A DNA stretch of 64,000 bases from Uranotaenia lowii (Eukaryota; Arthropoda; Insecta; Diptera; Culicidae), in assembly GCF_029784155.1 (NCBI RefSeq), contig NC_073693.1, positions 316,446,351 through 316,510,350 on the forward strand, written 5' to 3'. Positions within the stretch are counted from its first letter, which is position 1. Every line of letters begins with the position of its first letter. The notes under the pieces are model-generated. The model saw nothing but the letters and a program-made list of their open reading frames with translations, was not told the DNA's origin and did no database searches. Shown here piece after piece: positions 20,201 through 32,700 of this stretch. A program made the position numbers and the translations under genes.

Positions 20201-21545
20201 ATGAGTGAAGTTAAGGAAGCTATTCGCCAGCTGAATAGAAACAAGTCGGCTGGGAAGGATGGCATCGTAGCTGAACTCATCAAAATGGGCCCGGACAAGT
20301 TGGCAGATTGCCTACACCGGTTGATAGTCCGGATCTGGGACATAGAACAGCTACCGGAGGAGTGGAAGGAGGGGGTAAAATGCCTCATATACAAGAAGGG
20401 CGACAAATTGGACTGTGAGAACTACCGAGCGATTACTGTTCTCAATGCCGCTTACAAAAAGTTGTCCCGAAGACTTCTTCGCCGCCTATCGCCACAAACA
20501 AACAGATTCGTGGGAAGTCATCAGGCCAGCTTCATGGAGGGACGGTCTACGATGGACCAGAACTTCACATGGCGACAAATCCTCCAAAAATGCCGTGAAC
20601 ACCAAGTCCCTACGCACCATCTATTCATCGACTTCAACCCATGACGAGCTCTGGAAAATCATGGACGAGAACTGCTTTTTCTGAAAGTTGATTAGACTGA
20701 TCAAGGCGACAGTGGATGGAACGTAGTGCTGTGTGCGGAACTCGGGTGAATTGTCGAGTTCATTCGAATTACGCAAGGAGCTTTGACAAGGTGATGGTAT
20801 ATCCTGCATGATGTTCAACGTGGCGCTAGAAGGTTTTATTCAACGGGCGGTGGGTGAAATGCGGGCCATGATTTTCAACAGATCCATTCAACTTATCTGC
20901 TTTACCGACGACATTGATAATGTCGGCAGATCTTCTGCGGCGGTGGAGGAGATCTACCGCAAACTGAAACGTCAAGCAGAAAAGATTGGGTTTTTGATCA
21001 ATACGTCCAAGACGAAGTATATACTGGCCTGCGGATCCGAGGCCGACCGATCCCGCTTGTCCAGTAGTAACAAGGTCACGATTGACGGCGACGAGCTGGA
21101 AATAATCGAAGACTTTGTCTATCTTGGCTCACTGATGACCGCAGACTATACTGCCTACTATAAACTTCATAAGAAACTGCGGTCGAGAAGACTTAGCCCT
21201 CGCTCGAAGTGTAACCTATACAAACATGGCGCCCGTTAGACTCTGCGGCCACGAAACAAGGATATTACTCGAGGAGGACCTGTGTACAATCGGGATATTC
21301 GAGCGACGAGTGTTAAGAATCATCTTTGGCGGCGTGCTGAAGAACGTGTGGAGGAGAAGGATGAACCACGAGCTCGCGCGACTCTACGGAACCCAGTATC
21401 TAGAAGGTGGTCAAGGCTGGACGGATGTTGCAGGAAATGTTGCAAGAATGCCGGACGATTGCCCCGCAAAACAGGTGTTCGCTGCCAATCCGGTAGAAAC
21501 GAGACGAGCAGGGGCGCACCGTTATATTAGCGATTTAGCTTATTG
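20201..21545 (+). pseudogene. RTE copy 2, reverse transcriptase and C-terminus
   Basis: RT motifs occur in order over at least four frames. NKSAGKDGI (20240-20268) and LPEEWKEGVKCLIYKKGD (20350-20405) come first, then YRAITVLNAAYK (20425-20460). HHLFIDF (20620-20637) lacks the following AAYD because of a deletion of about 20 nt relative to copy 3 at 52035. MMFNVALEG (20808) follows, and motif C reads FTDDID near 20900 instead of FADD/YADD. LINTSKTKY (20998) is next. The C-terminal frame 21226-21546 contains ERRVLRIIFGG and WRRRMNHEL. The element would prime reverse transcription at the target site; this copy is dead. It joins dup2-A at about 21546. Confidence 0.8.
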
Positions 21546-23850
21546 AGACAGTGACAAACTTCATAAACGAACAAAATCATCGCCCAGGACGATGCAAATA
21601 AGTTATATGCATCGTCCTGGATTACGATTTTGATCTTTTATGAAGCAAAAGTGTGCCCTTATGACGGTGGATAATAAACGAAAACGCCATTTGAAAATAA
21701 ATAAATTAATCGTCATGTTTGGAAGAAATAGTCATGAGTGTTCAACGTATTTCATATAAAAGTTTTGTTTTTAATAGAATTGCTACACAATTGAAAAAAG
21801 TACACAAAGGAACAGAATTTTTAGCGCCGTTGATAAATTGAAAAAAAAACTTCAAAAAAGACGAAGTTTTCACTACTCGTGGATTTTATTCCAATAACAT
21901 CAACAGATATGCAGCATGTTCAATAAATTTAAGCAAATAATCAACTTGAGATTCTAATACCTACAACATGTCACAGCCTCAGAGATCAAATATTATCACT
22001 TCAATGTAAAACTACCGGCTCAATTTGCTTGTCAAATTTGACGGAGCTGTAAATATGCTTCAAGCGAGACACATTCACCTTGACAGGTACCCAGCTACAG
22101 GTGCTGCCGCAATGCTTTGACAAACAACCTCAAGATACCTACTGGTGGGTGACCTACATTAACTGGATAGCACTTAAGCTCCGTCACCCCCGAAAGGAGG
22201 TGTGGATATACTGATATACATGTGTATGTATGTATGTAAGTATGTATGTATGTATATATGTGTGGCAACAGCAACTACATACAATTTATGGAAACAGTTT
22301 CAACCGCCTTCTGTGGTCTTCCTTTTCCAGACACTCAACAAATAAATAAATACTTTCGAGATGATGAAGACGATGCTGATGATGATGATTCGAAGCCAAG
22401 TGCATATTGGTTAGCAATGTGACGAATGTTTGCTTGCTATCTACATGTCTACATAGCTAGTTGCCTCTACCAGGTATAGCACTGTTGGACTGTTTTGGCT
22501 ATTGAGTTGTGGAATATCTTGATAAGAAACGAATCCAAAACAAGCTTTTACCGATAATGGTGCACTTTGCTCGGGGATGATGAAAGGTTAGCAGCGCAGA
22601 GGTAAGATTATCCAAACATGGAATCATCTCGTCATGGATTCTCATCGTCTCGTCGAGTATGTGTATATGCAAATTGAAAAGCTTGCAATAGAGCTGAGTC
22701 TCTCCATTCCTGGTTTTCTTCCTCTACAAAGAAGGTGTACCTGAAGGGTGCTTGAGCTCAAGTTGTTGTCGATGCAACCTCTTCCTTCGCTTGGATCAAT
22801 GTATGCTCAGGCGAGACAATATTTGGGGGAAAGCGAAGACGGACGTGCGCCATATTGCCGTTCATACGTTTCGTGTAGTTGCCATTTCTTCCGCATTCCG
22901 GAAGGAAGTGTAAATATAAACCATCAACTATCGAATCGAACCGGATGCAGAAAGGCCTCAGTCATGGTTCATGCCAGCTTTCGTTGCCAACAGTTTCGTA
23001 CCATCGGATTTTGGCTCGGATGTTTTGTGTATGAGGTTCGGGACCCAAACAACCAGGCCAAAATGCAAAGAAGAAACGAAGATGACGATGCATAAAGAAG
23101 AGGGGATGATGCTTCTTTTATAGAAACCATATCATTTTCACGACAGACATTCATCCAAACGGAAACCGGTTCATCATCATGGCTTTTAGCAAGGTACAAT
23201 CTCAAACCTGCCGCTCGATATCCTATCGCCTGGTAGCTTTAACCCAGGACCGTATATCGGTTAAGTATGTGTACATACAATCTACATATAGGCAAACATG
23301 TCGGAACCAGTGCAGGGCATTCAAATTCTTCGGCACCTTTTCCACCAAACGGCTACAGCGGCAGCAAGTCAAGTACCTGGCCGATATGATGATACATGTG
23401 CATATGAAAGTATAACCACTCCATAGTTCAGTAGAGTAACGTTAACAACCTGTTTATCTACGGAAGCACTTTCGAATCTATCGGTCCTTGGCGATATCTG
23501 TCAGTTTGAGGCAATCCATCCTGACTGCCTTCAGGAAAAGCCTTTTGCAATCCAGTACCTTTCTACCGACACCGATCGAGTCAAAAGGGGCCAAGGTATT
23601 TTTGGCTCGATTCAACCTTTTATACAAATTGATTGACGACGATGCTGCATCCTTACAACATGATGACTTGTGGGTGAAGCTTAACTGGTGCAAAATGATT
23701 AACCTCCCACAGAGTGTTTGTGGACAGTACACACATCAACATTTTTTGGAGATTGCAAACTGTTCACTTGTCCATCATGGAGGTGGAAAACCAATTACTC
23801 TGTTGAATATTGGTTTGAAAATCTGAAAACTTATTCATTGATGCATGATT
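21546..23850 (+). repeat. Duplicated block dup2, copy A (pairs with 54061-56310)
   Basis: The match to 54061-56310 is in the same orientation. Identity is about 75-80% at 21550-21990 and rises to about 97% over 22000-23850. Landmarks are GGTGCTGCCGCAATGCTTTGACAAAC (split here as two phrases), the GATGATGAAGACGATGCTGATGATGATGA-type tract at 22360-22390, and a C-rich patch at 23180-23400. Several open frames of 80-115 codons are shared with copy B but most lack an ATG. In one of them (23488-23826) my by-eye count of differences gives more replacement than silent changes, so protein constraint is not supported. It may be host non-coding sequence. Confidence 0.85.
22215..22262. repeat. (TGTA)n microsatellite
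   Basis: Imperfect TGTA/TATG tetranucleotide run, present in copy A of dup2 and almost absent at the matching place in copy B (54715-54735). This is a simple length difference between the two blocks. Confidence 0.85.
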
Positions 23851-24087
23851 TGTACTTTCAAAGTGATCGGCTATCTTTATTCGATCATTTCCATGCCATC
23901 CAAATTTGAACAGGTGCTTTGAAGGCTTATACCACTAAATAAAGGATCACATACAATTTCCGATTTCCGAGAAAATGTCGTATTCCGTGGTTACGTAGGT
24001 GTTTCGTGGTCGTATTATCGTGGTTTTGTAGGGTTGTAGAGGCGGAATCCATTCCCCCTAACATATTGGCTGACAAAGAGAATCAAC

Positions 24088-24262
24088 TGCCCAATTCCCT
24101 TAAGTGAACTTTATGTACTCATTGATGAACTTGAAAGTTACAAAAGTGATTAATATGAACGTTGTATGTGACTTGTTTAACCCAATTCCCATGAGTGAAC
24201 TACATGTTCTCATAAACGAACTTGAAAGTTGCAAAAGTGATTTATACGTACGTTGTACAGGG
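24088..24262 (+). repeat. Two-copy tandem repeat, about 90 bp
   Basis: CCCAATTCCCTTAAGTGAAC.. at 24090 is followed by a second copy starting CCCAATTCCCATGAGTGAAC at 24181. Both continue through GAACTTGAAAGTT, CAAAAGTGATT and ACGTTGTA. About 85% identical. No coding role seen. Confidence 0.8.
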
Positions 24263-24319
24263 CTAAAGTGCATTGAAGTGCTTTCAAAATCTAATCACCA
24301 CTTCGAGTCTAGATCAACA

Positions 24320-24401
24320 TCTAGACGCGGTCTTGTGGTAGCGTGTTCGATTCTCACCACGATAGTCGGGGTTCGATCCCCAAGCTGGGCCAGTTTTTTT
24401 T
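24320..24401 (+). repeat. tRNA-derived SINE head or tRNA-like pseudogene
   Basis: A Pol III type-2 promoter is visible: A box TGTGGTAGCGTG (24334-24345) and B box GGTTCGATCCC (24370-24380), at tRNA-like spacing. An oligo-T run at 24394-24401 could terminate Pol III transcription. The flanks CTAGACGCGG and GCTGGGCC do not pair into a full acceptor stem, so this is more likely a tRNA-derived short interspersed element or tRNA pseudogene than a functional tRNA. No anticodon is assigned. Confidence 0.55.
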
Positions 24402-24544
24402 CAATCAGTAATTTGGTAATTCTGTGACCATTCTGATGCCATATAAGTAGGAAATGTAGAAAAATTGTATACAATCAAGAAAAAGTTATAGGAATCGATG
24501 CCAAGGGTGCAGTTGAGATAGAGAGATAATATTTGCTCATTTTA

Positions 24545-24745
24545 CGATATTTTGGAAGCCGATTTAAAAGGCCACTGGATGCTGAATAGAAGATCGTTAA
24601 GAATTGTTTTGGAACTTGAAAGAATCAATAAGAATTTAAATTTTGAGCTGCATAGAACGTACTTCATATCAATGATGGGGCTGAATAAGAGTTTTTGTAC
24701 CTGTTTTATGTGACTTTTTTTTGCTTGGGATGGTAGTATAAATTT
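24545..24745 (+). repeat. Dispersed repeat, copy 2 (pairs with 1335-1535)
   Basis: See shared landmarks with 1335-1535: CTGAATAGAAG, GGAACTT, TCAATAAGAA, TTAAATTTTGAGCTG and GCTTGGG in the same order and spacing. This copy contains several substitutions and a slightly longer middle. Confidence 0.45.
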
Positions 24746-26209
24746 CTTGCTCCGGTTTTGGCAACAAAAATCTTTTTCAGCGCTTTGTTGGGTTGTTGCT
24801 GGCATGATACGACCGTTCTCTTTCACGCATACAGAAATGGCAAACTATACTCTGCGCTGCATTGACCTTTCTGCCAAATTACGGAGAGAGACCCCAGGAT
24901 TATTCCAGGTTTCCCTGATGACCTTTGCAAGTAGTTTCCGGTTCAATTTTCCACTTCAGAGTACGGTTTGTTTATCGCAATCTATCGTTTATGTTTATGA
25001 TGACGTTTGAGCATGGTACAAGCTCGTTTCTTAATCCATTTATGATTGTTAAGCAACCTTTTTGTGGTTTTTATCTAAAACTACCAAGATGGATATTTTT
25101 CAATATTTTGTATGGTATCAATTTCAACAATTTTGATAGTTGGGGATTTTTTTGCTATCTGACGGGTTTGCGCCGGGGGTCTTCAGATGGGAGGTTTTGC
25201 ACTTTTTGCAGCCATTTTTTCCGGTAATGTACCCCGTTTCGCATCGGTAGAGGCCCAGATTCGATCTGATAATGAAGATCATTGAAGATTCTTATTATTT
25301 TTGATTAATCCTTTATTTGAAACGGCTCAATCCAGTTGGTTTAAGGAGCCAAGATTGAATTTGTTTTTGCACTTTTTGAACTGAATATTCTGTCAGTGTT
25401 GTGGATGAGAGTGTGAACGAAATATGTACGTTTTTGTATGGTAGATATCCAAACTGAGTGAATGGAGAAAACGAATACGGTATAAGAATCATATTTTCAA
25501 TTACCTAAAATGGGAATGCTTTTTACCTGGTCATTTACTGAGCCTTACGATTATTTTTGGAGCATCACCACCGCTTTCTCATAAGTTTTTGATGACTGTG
25601 TGAGGATTTTGGTATCCATTGCTCAACTCAACTGTAAAAGGAACATTCTCAATACATTGACAATATTATATTAAGATTATTGGTTGAAAATTTGGTGCAT
25701 TCAAATGAAATTTGCATCATAAATTGGGCTGTACAATGATATTATTTTCAAAATATCCGGTGATGCAGACGGTACTTTAACAACTTTGCATGTTAATGAT
25801 TAATACTTTAATTTATTAAATATTATATTTGAAAAGCCGATGAAATTTCAATGCGTTTTAATGTGCTACTTTATGATTTCCGTTGAAAAATAACAGAGTT
25901 ATGTAGCTTAAAAAGATGGTTTTATTTTATTAAAAAAAAATCAATCGAAATCTATAAAATTTAAGAAATTTAAAAAAAACACACACACGTGTTTTAAGGT
26001 CTTAAAAATGAACCCAATTTTCAATTTTGGAGAAGATATGAAGATCTTCGTGACGTAATACAGAAAAAGGAAGTTTTGGAAGTTGTGACAATATGTGACA
26101 AGCGGTAGAGAGGAGTGGGGTTGATTTTTTGCAAATTTTGCGTGAAATCATTAATGGACGGCCCCTTGACAAAAATTACAAATCAAACTAACAATTATCG
26201 CAGTATGCT
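24746..26209. other. No gene recognised
   Basis: AT-rich, with short frames only. The frames at 24747-25010 and 24925-25227 (87 and 100 codons) overlap each other, show no domain and have no counterpart in the window. The 5' terminus of the DD37E element downstream should lie in the last part of this stretch, but I could not recognise it. Confidence 0.5.
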
Positions 26210-27308
26210 TTGTTTTATTATTTGATTACCTCAGAGCAGCGTATCAAAATTTGCTCGCGCATCTGCACTCAGGAATCCGAGCTACTCGCACTCAAAGCTG
26301 GCAAAATCGCTAAAAAGTTGCCAAATCAACCGTTACAAATGCAATTAACGTGTTTGGGGAACGTTTGTCGGCAGCCAGGAAGTCTGGATTGGGGGGAAAT
26401 CGAAAACCGGAAGCCGCTGAGACGACAAAGAGAGTTGCCGGTAGTTTGAAGCGAAACCCTAACCTCTCTCTCCGAGATGCCGCAAATAAGCTGGATGTAT
26501 CGTCTACAACCGTACATCGAGCCAAAAAACAAAACGGACTATCGACTTACAAGAAGGTAGTGACTCCAAATCGCGATGATAAACAAAATACGACGGCCAA
26601 AGCGCGATCCCGGAGGCTGTACACGAAGATGCTGACGAAGTTTGACTGCGTGGTAATGGACGACGAAACCTACGTCAAGGCGACTACAAGCAGCTTCCGG
26701 GATAGGAGTTTTATACGGCAAAAGGAAGGGGAAAGGTAGCAGATATTTTCAAGCACATGAAACTTTAAAAGTTCGTGAAGAAATATCTGGTTTGGCAAGC
26801 CATCTGTACCTAGGGCTTCAAAAGCAGCATTTTCATAGCTTCCGGGACTGTCAACCAAGAAATTTACATGAAAGAGTGTTTGAATAAACGTCTGCTGCCT
26901 TTCCTGAAGAAACACGGTTGTTCCGTGCTGTTTTGGCCGGATTTGCCATCTGGCCATTACGGTAAAAACGCCATGGAGTGGTACGCCGCCAACAACGTTC
27001 AGGTGATTCCCAAAGACAAGAACCCTCCCAACACGCCAGAGCTCCGCCCAATTGAGAAATACTGGGCTATTGTCAAGCGGGCCCTGAAGAAGACCAAAAA
27101 AACTGTTAAGGACGAGCAGCAGTTCAAGGCAAACTGGCTTTCTGTGGCGAAGAAGGTGGACAAGGTGGCTGTACAAAATCTGATGGCAGGGGTTAAGCGT
27201 AAGGCCCGGCAATTTGGATTTGGAAAAGCGGAAGCCCAACTGAATATTTTTCCTGAATTTATACTAATAAAACTTGAAAAAAAAAAATTTAATTTGATTT
27301 TTAAATAA
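26210..27308 (+). pseudogene. DD37E Tc1/mariner-superfamily transposase (ITmD37E-like), broken
   Basis: The parts of a transposase are in order. The helix-turn-helix region (GKIAKKL, then a frame change near 26311 into AKSTVTNAINVFGERL) is followed by NPNLSLRDAANKLDVSSTTV (26455-26514). The first catalytic Asp is in CVVMDDETYVK (26648-26678). A one-base deletion near 26683 shifts the frame. Stops occur at 26703, 26766 and 26811 in the restored frame. The second Asp is in FWPDLPSGHY (codon 26940) and the Glu in RPIEKYW (codon 27054). Codons 26940 and 27054 are 38 apart, so 37 residues separate them, which defines DD37E, a group described from mosquitoes. The frame ends at 27308. A sequence AGGGTGATACGG on the complement at about 27350-27365 looks like the 3' terminal repeat; the 5' one was not found. 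The catalytic residues persist but frameshift and stops kill it. Confidence 0.85.
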
Positions 27309-27375
27309 ACGATTTCACCGATTTACATGCGTTTTCCTTTGACCAAATTTTTGCCGTATCACCCTTTATGCTTTC

Positions 27376-29714
27376 AAAAACATCATTTTGACCCTCAGTT
27401 CAAGTTCCTTGAAAAAATAATCATTTTTTATAGATTTCTGAAAAATTAATCTGATTTCATACATTTTTTATCGGCTAGAAATCCTTATTTGCGTATAGGT
27501 TAATATTTTTTTCAGAGAGGTTCCAACTGTATGTATGAGAACCCACCAGTGGCTGATAGGTCTTTCGACCCGAGGCGGTACGGGAAGTCTCGATCACACA
27601 TTCAAATTTTTTCCATGCTTAACTCACAAACAATATTTGCAGTATTACCAAGGGGTCCGTTACCACTGGTTTGGGATAGGTTTGACTCATCAAACTCTCT
27701 TCCAACTGTTCGAAACAAATTTAGAATTATCAAAAGATACGCTAATATCCTTCGAATAATTCCAAACTTGCCGAGATACTCCGGCTGGCTTGAACCCACA
27801 ATCCATTGTATTTCAGTCTTTCGTTCGTTTGATGACCTATCCAACCCCCCACTGATCCCCTTAAATAGAGTTATGCTATTTTGAATATTATATCAATAAA
27901 AAATTTAACATTTATACTCATCATCTTACCTTGGAACTATTCCAACTAAATATTTTTTTCGGATGATTAAAAATGAAATAAACGGATACTTAGCTGAATT
28001 TTCTGGATCTTGATGCACGCTAAAATTTTCTAGCTTTTCCCAATCAAGGCAACCATCGTAATCCATCCTAATGAACGGTTCCGTTCCAATACATTTCTTC
28101 CACAGACCACAACTTCTCAAACTATGCTCTTATTTCCCCTTGATTTTTCAACTCCCATTCATGATCACTTTTTCACAACACCAGACAGTTCGATAAAAAG
28201 GCGTTCTACAGATTAAACTAACTATCGTGTTAACACTTTTGGTAGAACCGATTAAAAAATCGACAGCTGAATTTAAATTTATATTTAATTGTTCAACAAA
28301 AGCTTAGTTTAAATCGTTTCTATAAAATACATTACTAGTTGAAAAAAAAATTAATTTTTGAAACGTAATTTACTAAGAATTTCTTAGAAGAACTAATTTA
28401 AAGATAACTTGCTGTGAAAAGAAACAGTGGTACACCTCAGCTGATAAGCTCTAATCATAAATCCCTCAAGGATTGGGCAGAAGCATGTACGTTAGCTTTG
28501 AAGTATATTCTCCCAGGTAATTTTACTTTCATAAGGTAGATCCCATTTGCAGTTATCGCATTTCAAAGGATGTCAGTGTTTATTTTTTCATCACCTCAAG
28601 TTTCGTCTTGCATCCCGAATGGTTCACTTTCTTCACTACTTTAAGAGAATCGTAATCGAAATGCATATCTCACTGCATACATGTAGGGGAACAGATGGCC
28701 AACAGGCGAAGAGGAAAAAGTTCGATTTGTCGAAGCAAAGTTCAAAGAACACTGGCTGTCCTAGTCCTACACCGAAGGGAACATGGAATGGAATCGGGGA
28801 ACCCAAAAGCAACAGCAAGCAACACACTTATTCCTTGCAACTGCAGTCACATATTGCGAGAAGCTGTGCAGCAAAAGTGCATTTGGCATGACAGCCAGGG
28901 AGGGAAACCAGAGAGGAGAAAAAAAAAACACACGAGAAAAACCATAAGACTAATGCGCCACATAAGAGCCAGAGAAAAGTGGTAAATTCAATAAATAGGA
29001 TTAGCTGATTTACTGCAAAGTGAAAAATGTTGTGCTCAAAGCGCAGCAGAGAAAGAAAAGCTCGGCCAATAACGTGTGTGTTTCTTCGTCTCCTGGCTTT
29101 GATGTCCTGGCCTTCACTTACATACATGTACAGAAAATACATCTTTCGGTTTTTCCGGGAAAGCAGAAGTTCTGCAGGGAGAGAGCGCGTCCCTTCGGGA
29201 TGTGCAATCATAGGACTTTATAAAGTAGGTAGTAGGTAATATCGGTGGAATACGATTCGGTGCTTACGTTTCTATTAGAAATTTATTTCCCCCGGACGCT
29301 CGGAGAAGATTTACTTTTACGATCGAATCCATATTGGTTTCGGTTTGAATACCGAGGTCATGGAAGCGATCCGTCTTGTGATTTTTTGCTGCCGTAATTT
29401 TTCCCAGTCGTGGAATAAAAACTGTCGTTTGATTGCCGAATGGGAAAACTTTCTTTGGCTTATGTGTTTTACTTTTAAAATAATGTTATTCGAAGCCGGT
29501 TGATCGGTGCTTCAGAAAATGTATAAACAAACTTCTCTCAGGGAATACAGGTACTTCGTTTGATGTTTAATAGAATGAGATCTCGGATTGAGTTGGTTTC
29601 CATGAAAAACAAAATCCATTTTGATGAGCAACGACAAGAATTCTCGCTCAAGATTCAAAGGGATTTTCAGAACTAAGAAATATTAACCAATAAATGAGAA
29701 AAAAAGAACCACAA
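27376..29714. other. No gene recognised; host-like intergenic sequence
   Basis: 27530-27880 has an open frame of 117 codons and an overlapping one of 74, without recognisable domains. 28640-29240 is GC-richer with overlapping short frames on both strands, typical of insect intergenic or intronic sequence. No repeat family members were identified. Nothing else supportable was seen. Confidence 0.5.
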
Positions 29715-32700
29715 AAATTGACAAAAATGACAAAAATGACAAAAATGACTAAAATGTAAAAAATAAGAAAAATAAAGAAAATGACAAAAATGACAAAAAT
29801 GACAAAAATGACTAAAATGACTAAAATGTCAAAAATTAAAAAAAATAAAAAAAATAACAAAAATGACAAAAATGACAAAAATGACAAAAATGACAAAAAT
29901 GACAAAAATGACAAAAATGACAAAAATGACAAAAATGACAAAAATGACAAAAATGACAAAAATGACAAAAATGACAAAAATGACAAAAATGACAAAAATG
30001 ACAAAAATGACAAAAATGACAAAAATGACAAAAATGACAAAAATGACAAAAATGACAAAAATGACAAAAATGACAAAAATGACAAAAATGACAAAAATGA
30101 CAAAAATGACAAAAATGACAAAAATGACAAAAATGACAAAAATGACAAAAATGACAAAAATGACAAAAATGACAAAAATGACAAAAATGACAAAAATGAC
30201 AAAAATGACAAAAATGACAAAAATGACAAAAATGACAAAAATGACAAAAATGACAAAAATGACAAAAATGACAAAAATGACAAAAATGACAAAAATGACA
30301 AAAATGACAAAAATGACAAAAATGACAAAAATGACAAAAATGACAAAAATGACAAAAATGACAAAAATGACAAAAATGACAAAAATGACAAAAATAACGA
30401 AAATGACGAAAATGACAAAAATGACAAAAATGACAAAAATGACAAAAATGACAAAAAAAACGAAAATGACGAAAATGACAAAAATGACAAAAATGACAAA
30501 AATGACAAAAATGACAAAAATGACAAAAATGACAAAAATGACAAAAATGACAAAAATGACAAAAATGACAAAAATGACAAAAATGACAAAAATGACAAAA
30601 ATGACAAAAATGACAAAAATGACAAAAATGACAAAAATGACAAAAATGACAAAAATGACAAAAATGACAAAAATGACAAAAATGACAAAAATGACAAAAA
30701 TGACAAAAATGACAAAAATGACAAAAATGACAAAAATGACAAAAATGACAAAAATGACAAAAATGACAAAAATGACAAAAATGACAAAAATGACAAAAAT
30801 GACAAAAATGACAAAAATGACAAAAATAACAAAAATGACAAAAATGACAAAAATGACAAAAATGAAAAAAAATGACAAAAATGACAAAAATGACAAAAAT
30901 GACAAAAATGACAAAAATGACAAAAATGACAAAAATGACAAAAATGACAAAAATGACAAAAATGACAAAAATGACAAAAATGACAAAAATGACAAAAATG
31001 ACAAAAATGACAAAAATGACAAAAATGACAAAAATGACAAAAATGACAAAAATGACAAAAATGACAAAAATGACAAAAATGACAAAAATGACAAAAATGA
31101 CAAAAATGACAAAAATGACAAAAATGACAAAAATGACAAAAATGACAAAAATGACAAAAATGACAAAAATGACAAAAATGACAAAAATGACAAAAATGAC
31201 AAAAATGACAAAAATGACAAAAATGACAAAAATGACAAAAATGACAAAAATGACAAAAATGACAAAAATGACAAAAATGACAAAAATGACAAAAATGACA
31301 AAAATGACAAAAATGACAAAAATGACAAAAATGACAAAAATGACAAAAATGACAAAAATGACAAAAATGACAAAAATGACAAAAATGACAAAAATGACAA
31401 AAATGACAAAAATGACAAAAATGACAAAAATGACAAAAATGACAAAAATGACAAAAATTACAAAAATGAAAAAAATGACAAAAATGACAAAAATAACGAA
31501 AATGACGAAAATGACGAAAATGACAAAAATGACAAAAATGACAAAAATGACAAAAATGACAAAAATGACAAAAATGACAAAAATGACAAAAATGACAAAA
31601 ATGACAAAAATGACAAAAATGACAAAAATGACAAAAATGACAAAAATGACAAAAATGACAAAAATGACAAAAATGACAAAAATGACAAAAATGACAAAAA
31701 TGACAAAAATGACAAAAATGACAAAAATGACAAAAATGACAAAAATGACAAAAATGACAAAAATGACAAAAATGACAAAAATGACAAAAATGACAAAAAT
31801 GACAAAAATGACAAAAATGACAAAAATGACAAAAATGACAAAAATGACAAAAATGACAAAAATGACAAAAATGACAAAAATGACAAAAATGACAAAAATG
31901 ACAAAAATGACAAAAATGACAAAAATGACAAAAATGACAAAAATGACAAAAATGACAAAAATGACAAAAATGACAAAAATGACAAAAATGACAAAAATGA
32001 CAAAAATGACAAAAATGACAAAAATGACAAAAATGACAAAAATGACAAAAATGACAAAAATGACAAAAATGACAAAAATGACAAAAATGACAAAAATGAC
32101 AAAAATGACAAAAATGACAAAAATGACAAAAATGACAAAAATGACAAAAATGACAAAAATGACAAAAATGACAAAAATGACAAAAATGACAAAAATGACA
32201 AAAATGACAAAAATGACAAAAATGACAAAAATGACAAAAATGACAAAAATGACAAAAATGACAAAAATGACAAAAATGACAAAAATGACAAAAATGACAA
32301 AAATGACAAAAATGACAAAAATGACAAAAATGACAAAAATGACAAAAATGACAAAAATGACAAAAATGACAAAAATGACAAAAATGACAAAAATGACAAA
32401 AGTGACAAAAATGACAAAATGACTAAAATGACAAAAATGACAAAAATGACAAAAATGACAAAAACGACAAAAATGACAAAAATGACAAAAATGACAAAAA
32501 TGACAAAAATGACAAAAATGACAAAAATGACAAAAATGACAAAAATGACAAAAATGACAAAAATGACAAAAATGACAGAAATGACAAAAATGACAAAAAT
32601 GACAAAAATGACAAAAATGACAAAATGACCAAAAATGACAAAAATGACAAAAATGACAAAAATGACAAAAATGACAAAAATGACAAAAATGACAAAAATG

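Noticed and set aside
23488..23826. 112-codon frame retained in dup2-B (113 codons) with an in-frame 3-bp indel
   Set aside because: It starts at TTG, not ATG. My by-eye comparison shows about nine replacement and four silent differences, which does not suggest protein constraint.
26670..27239. 189-codon complement frame
   Set aside because: It is the antisense shadow of the DD37E transposase, whose sense frame carries the catalytic motifs.
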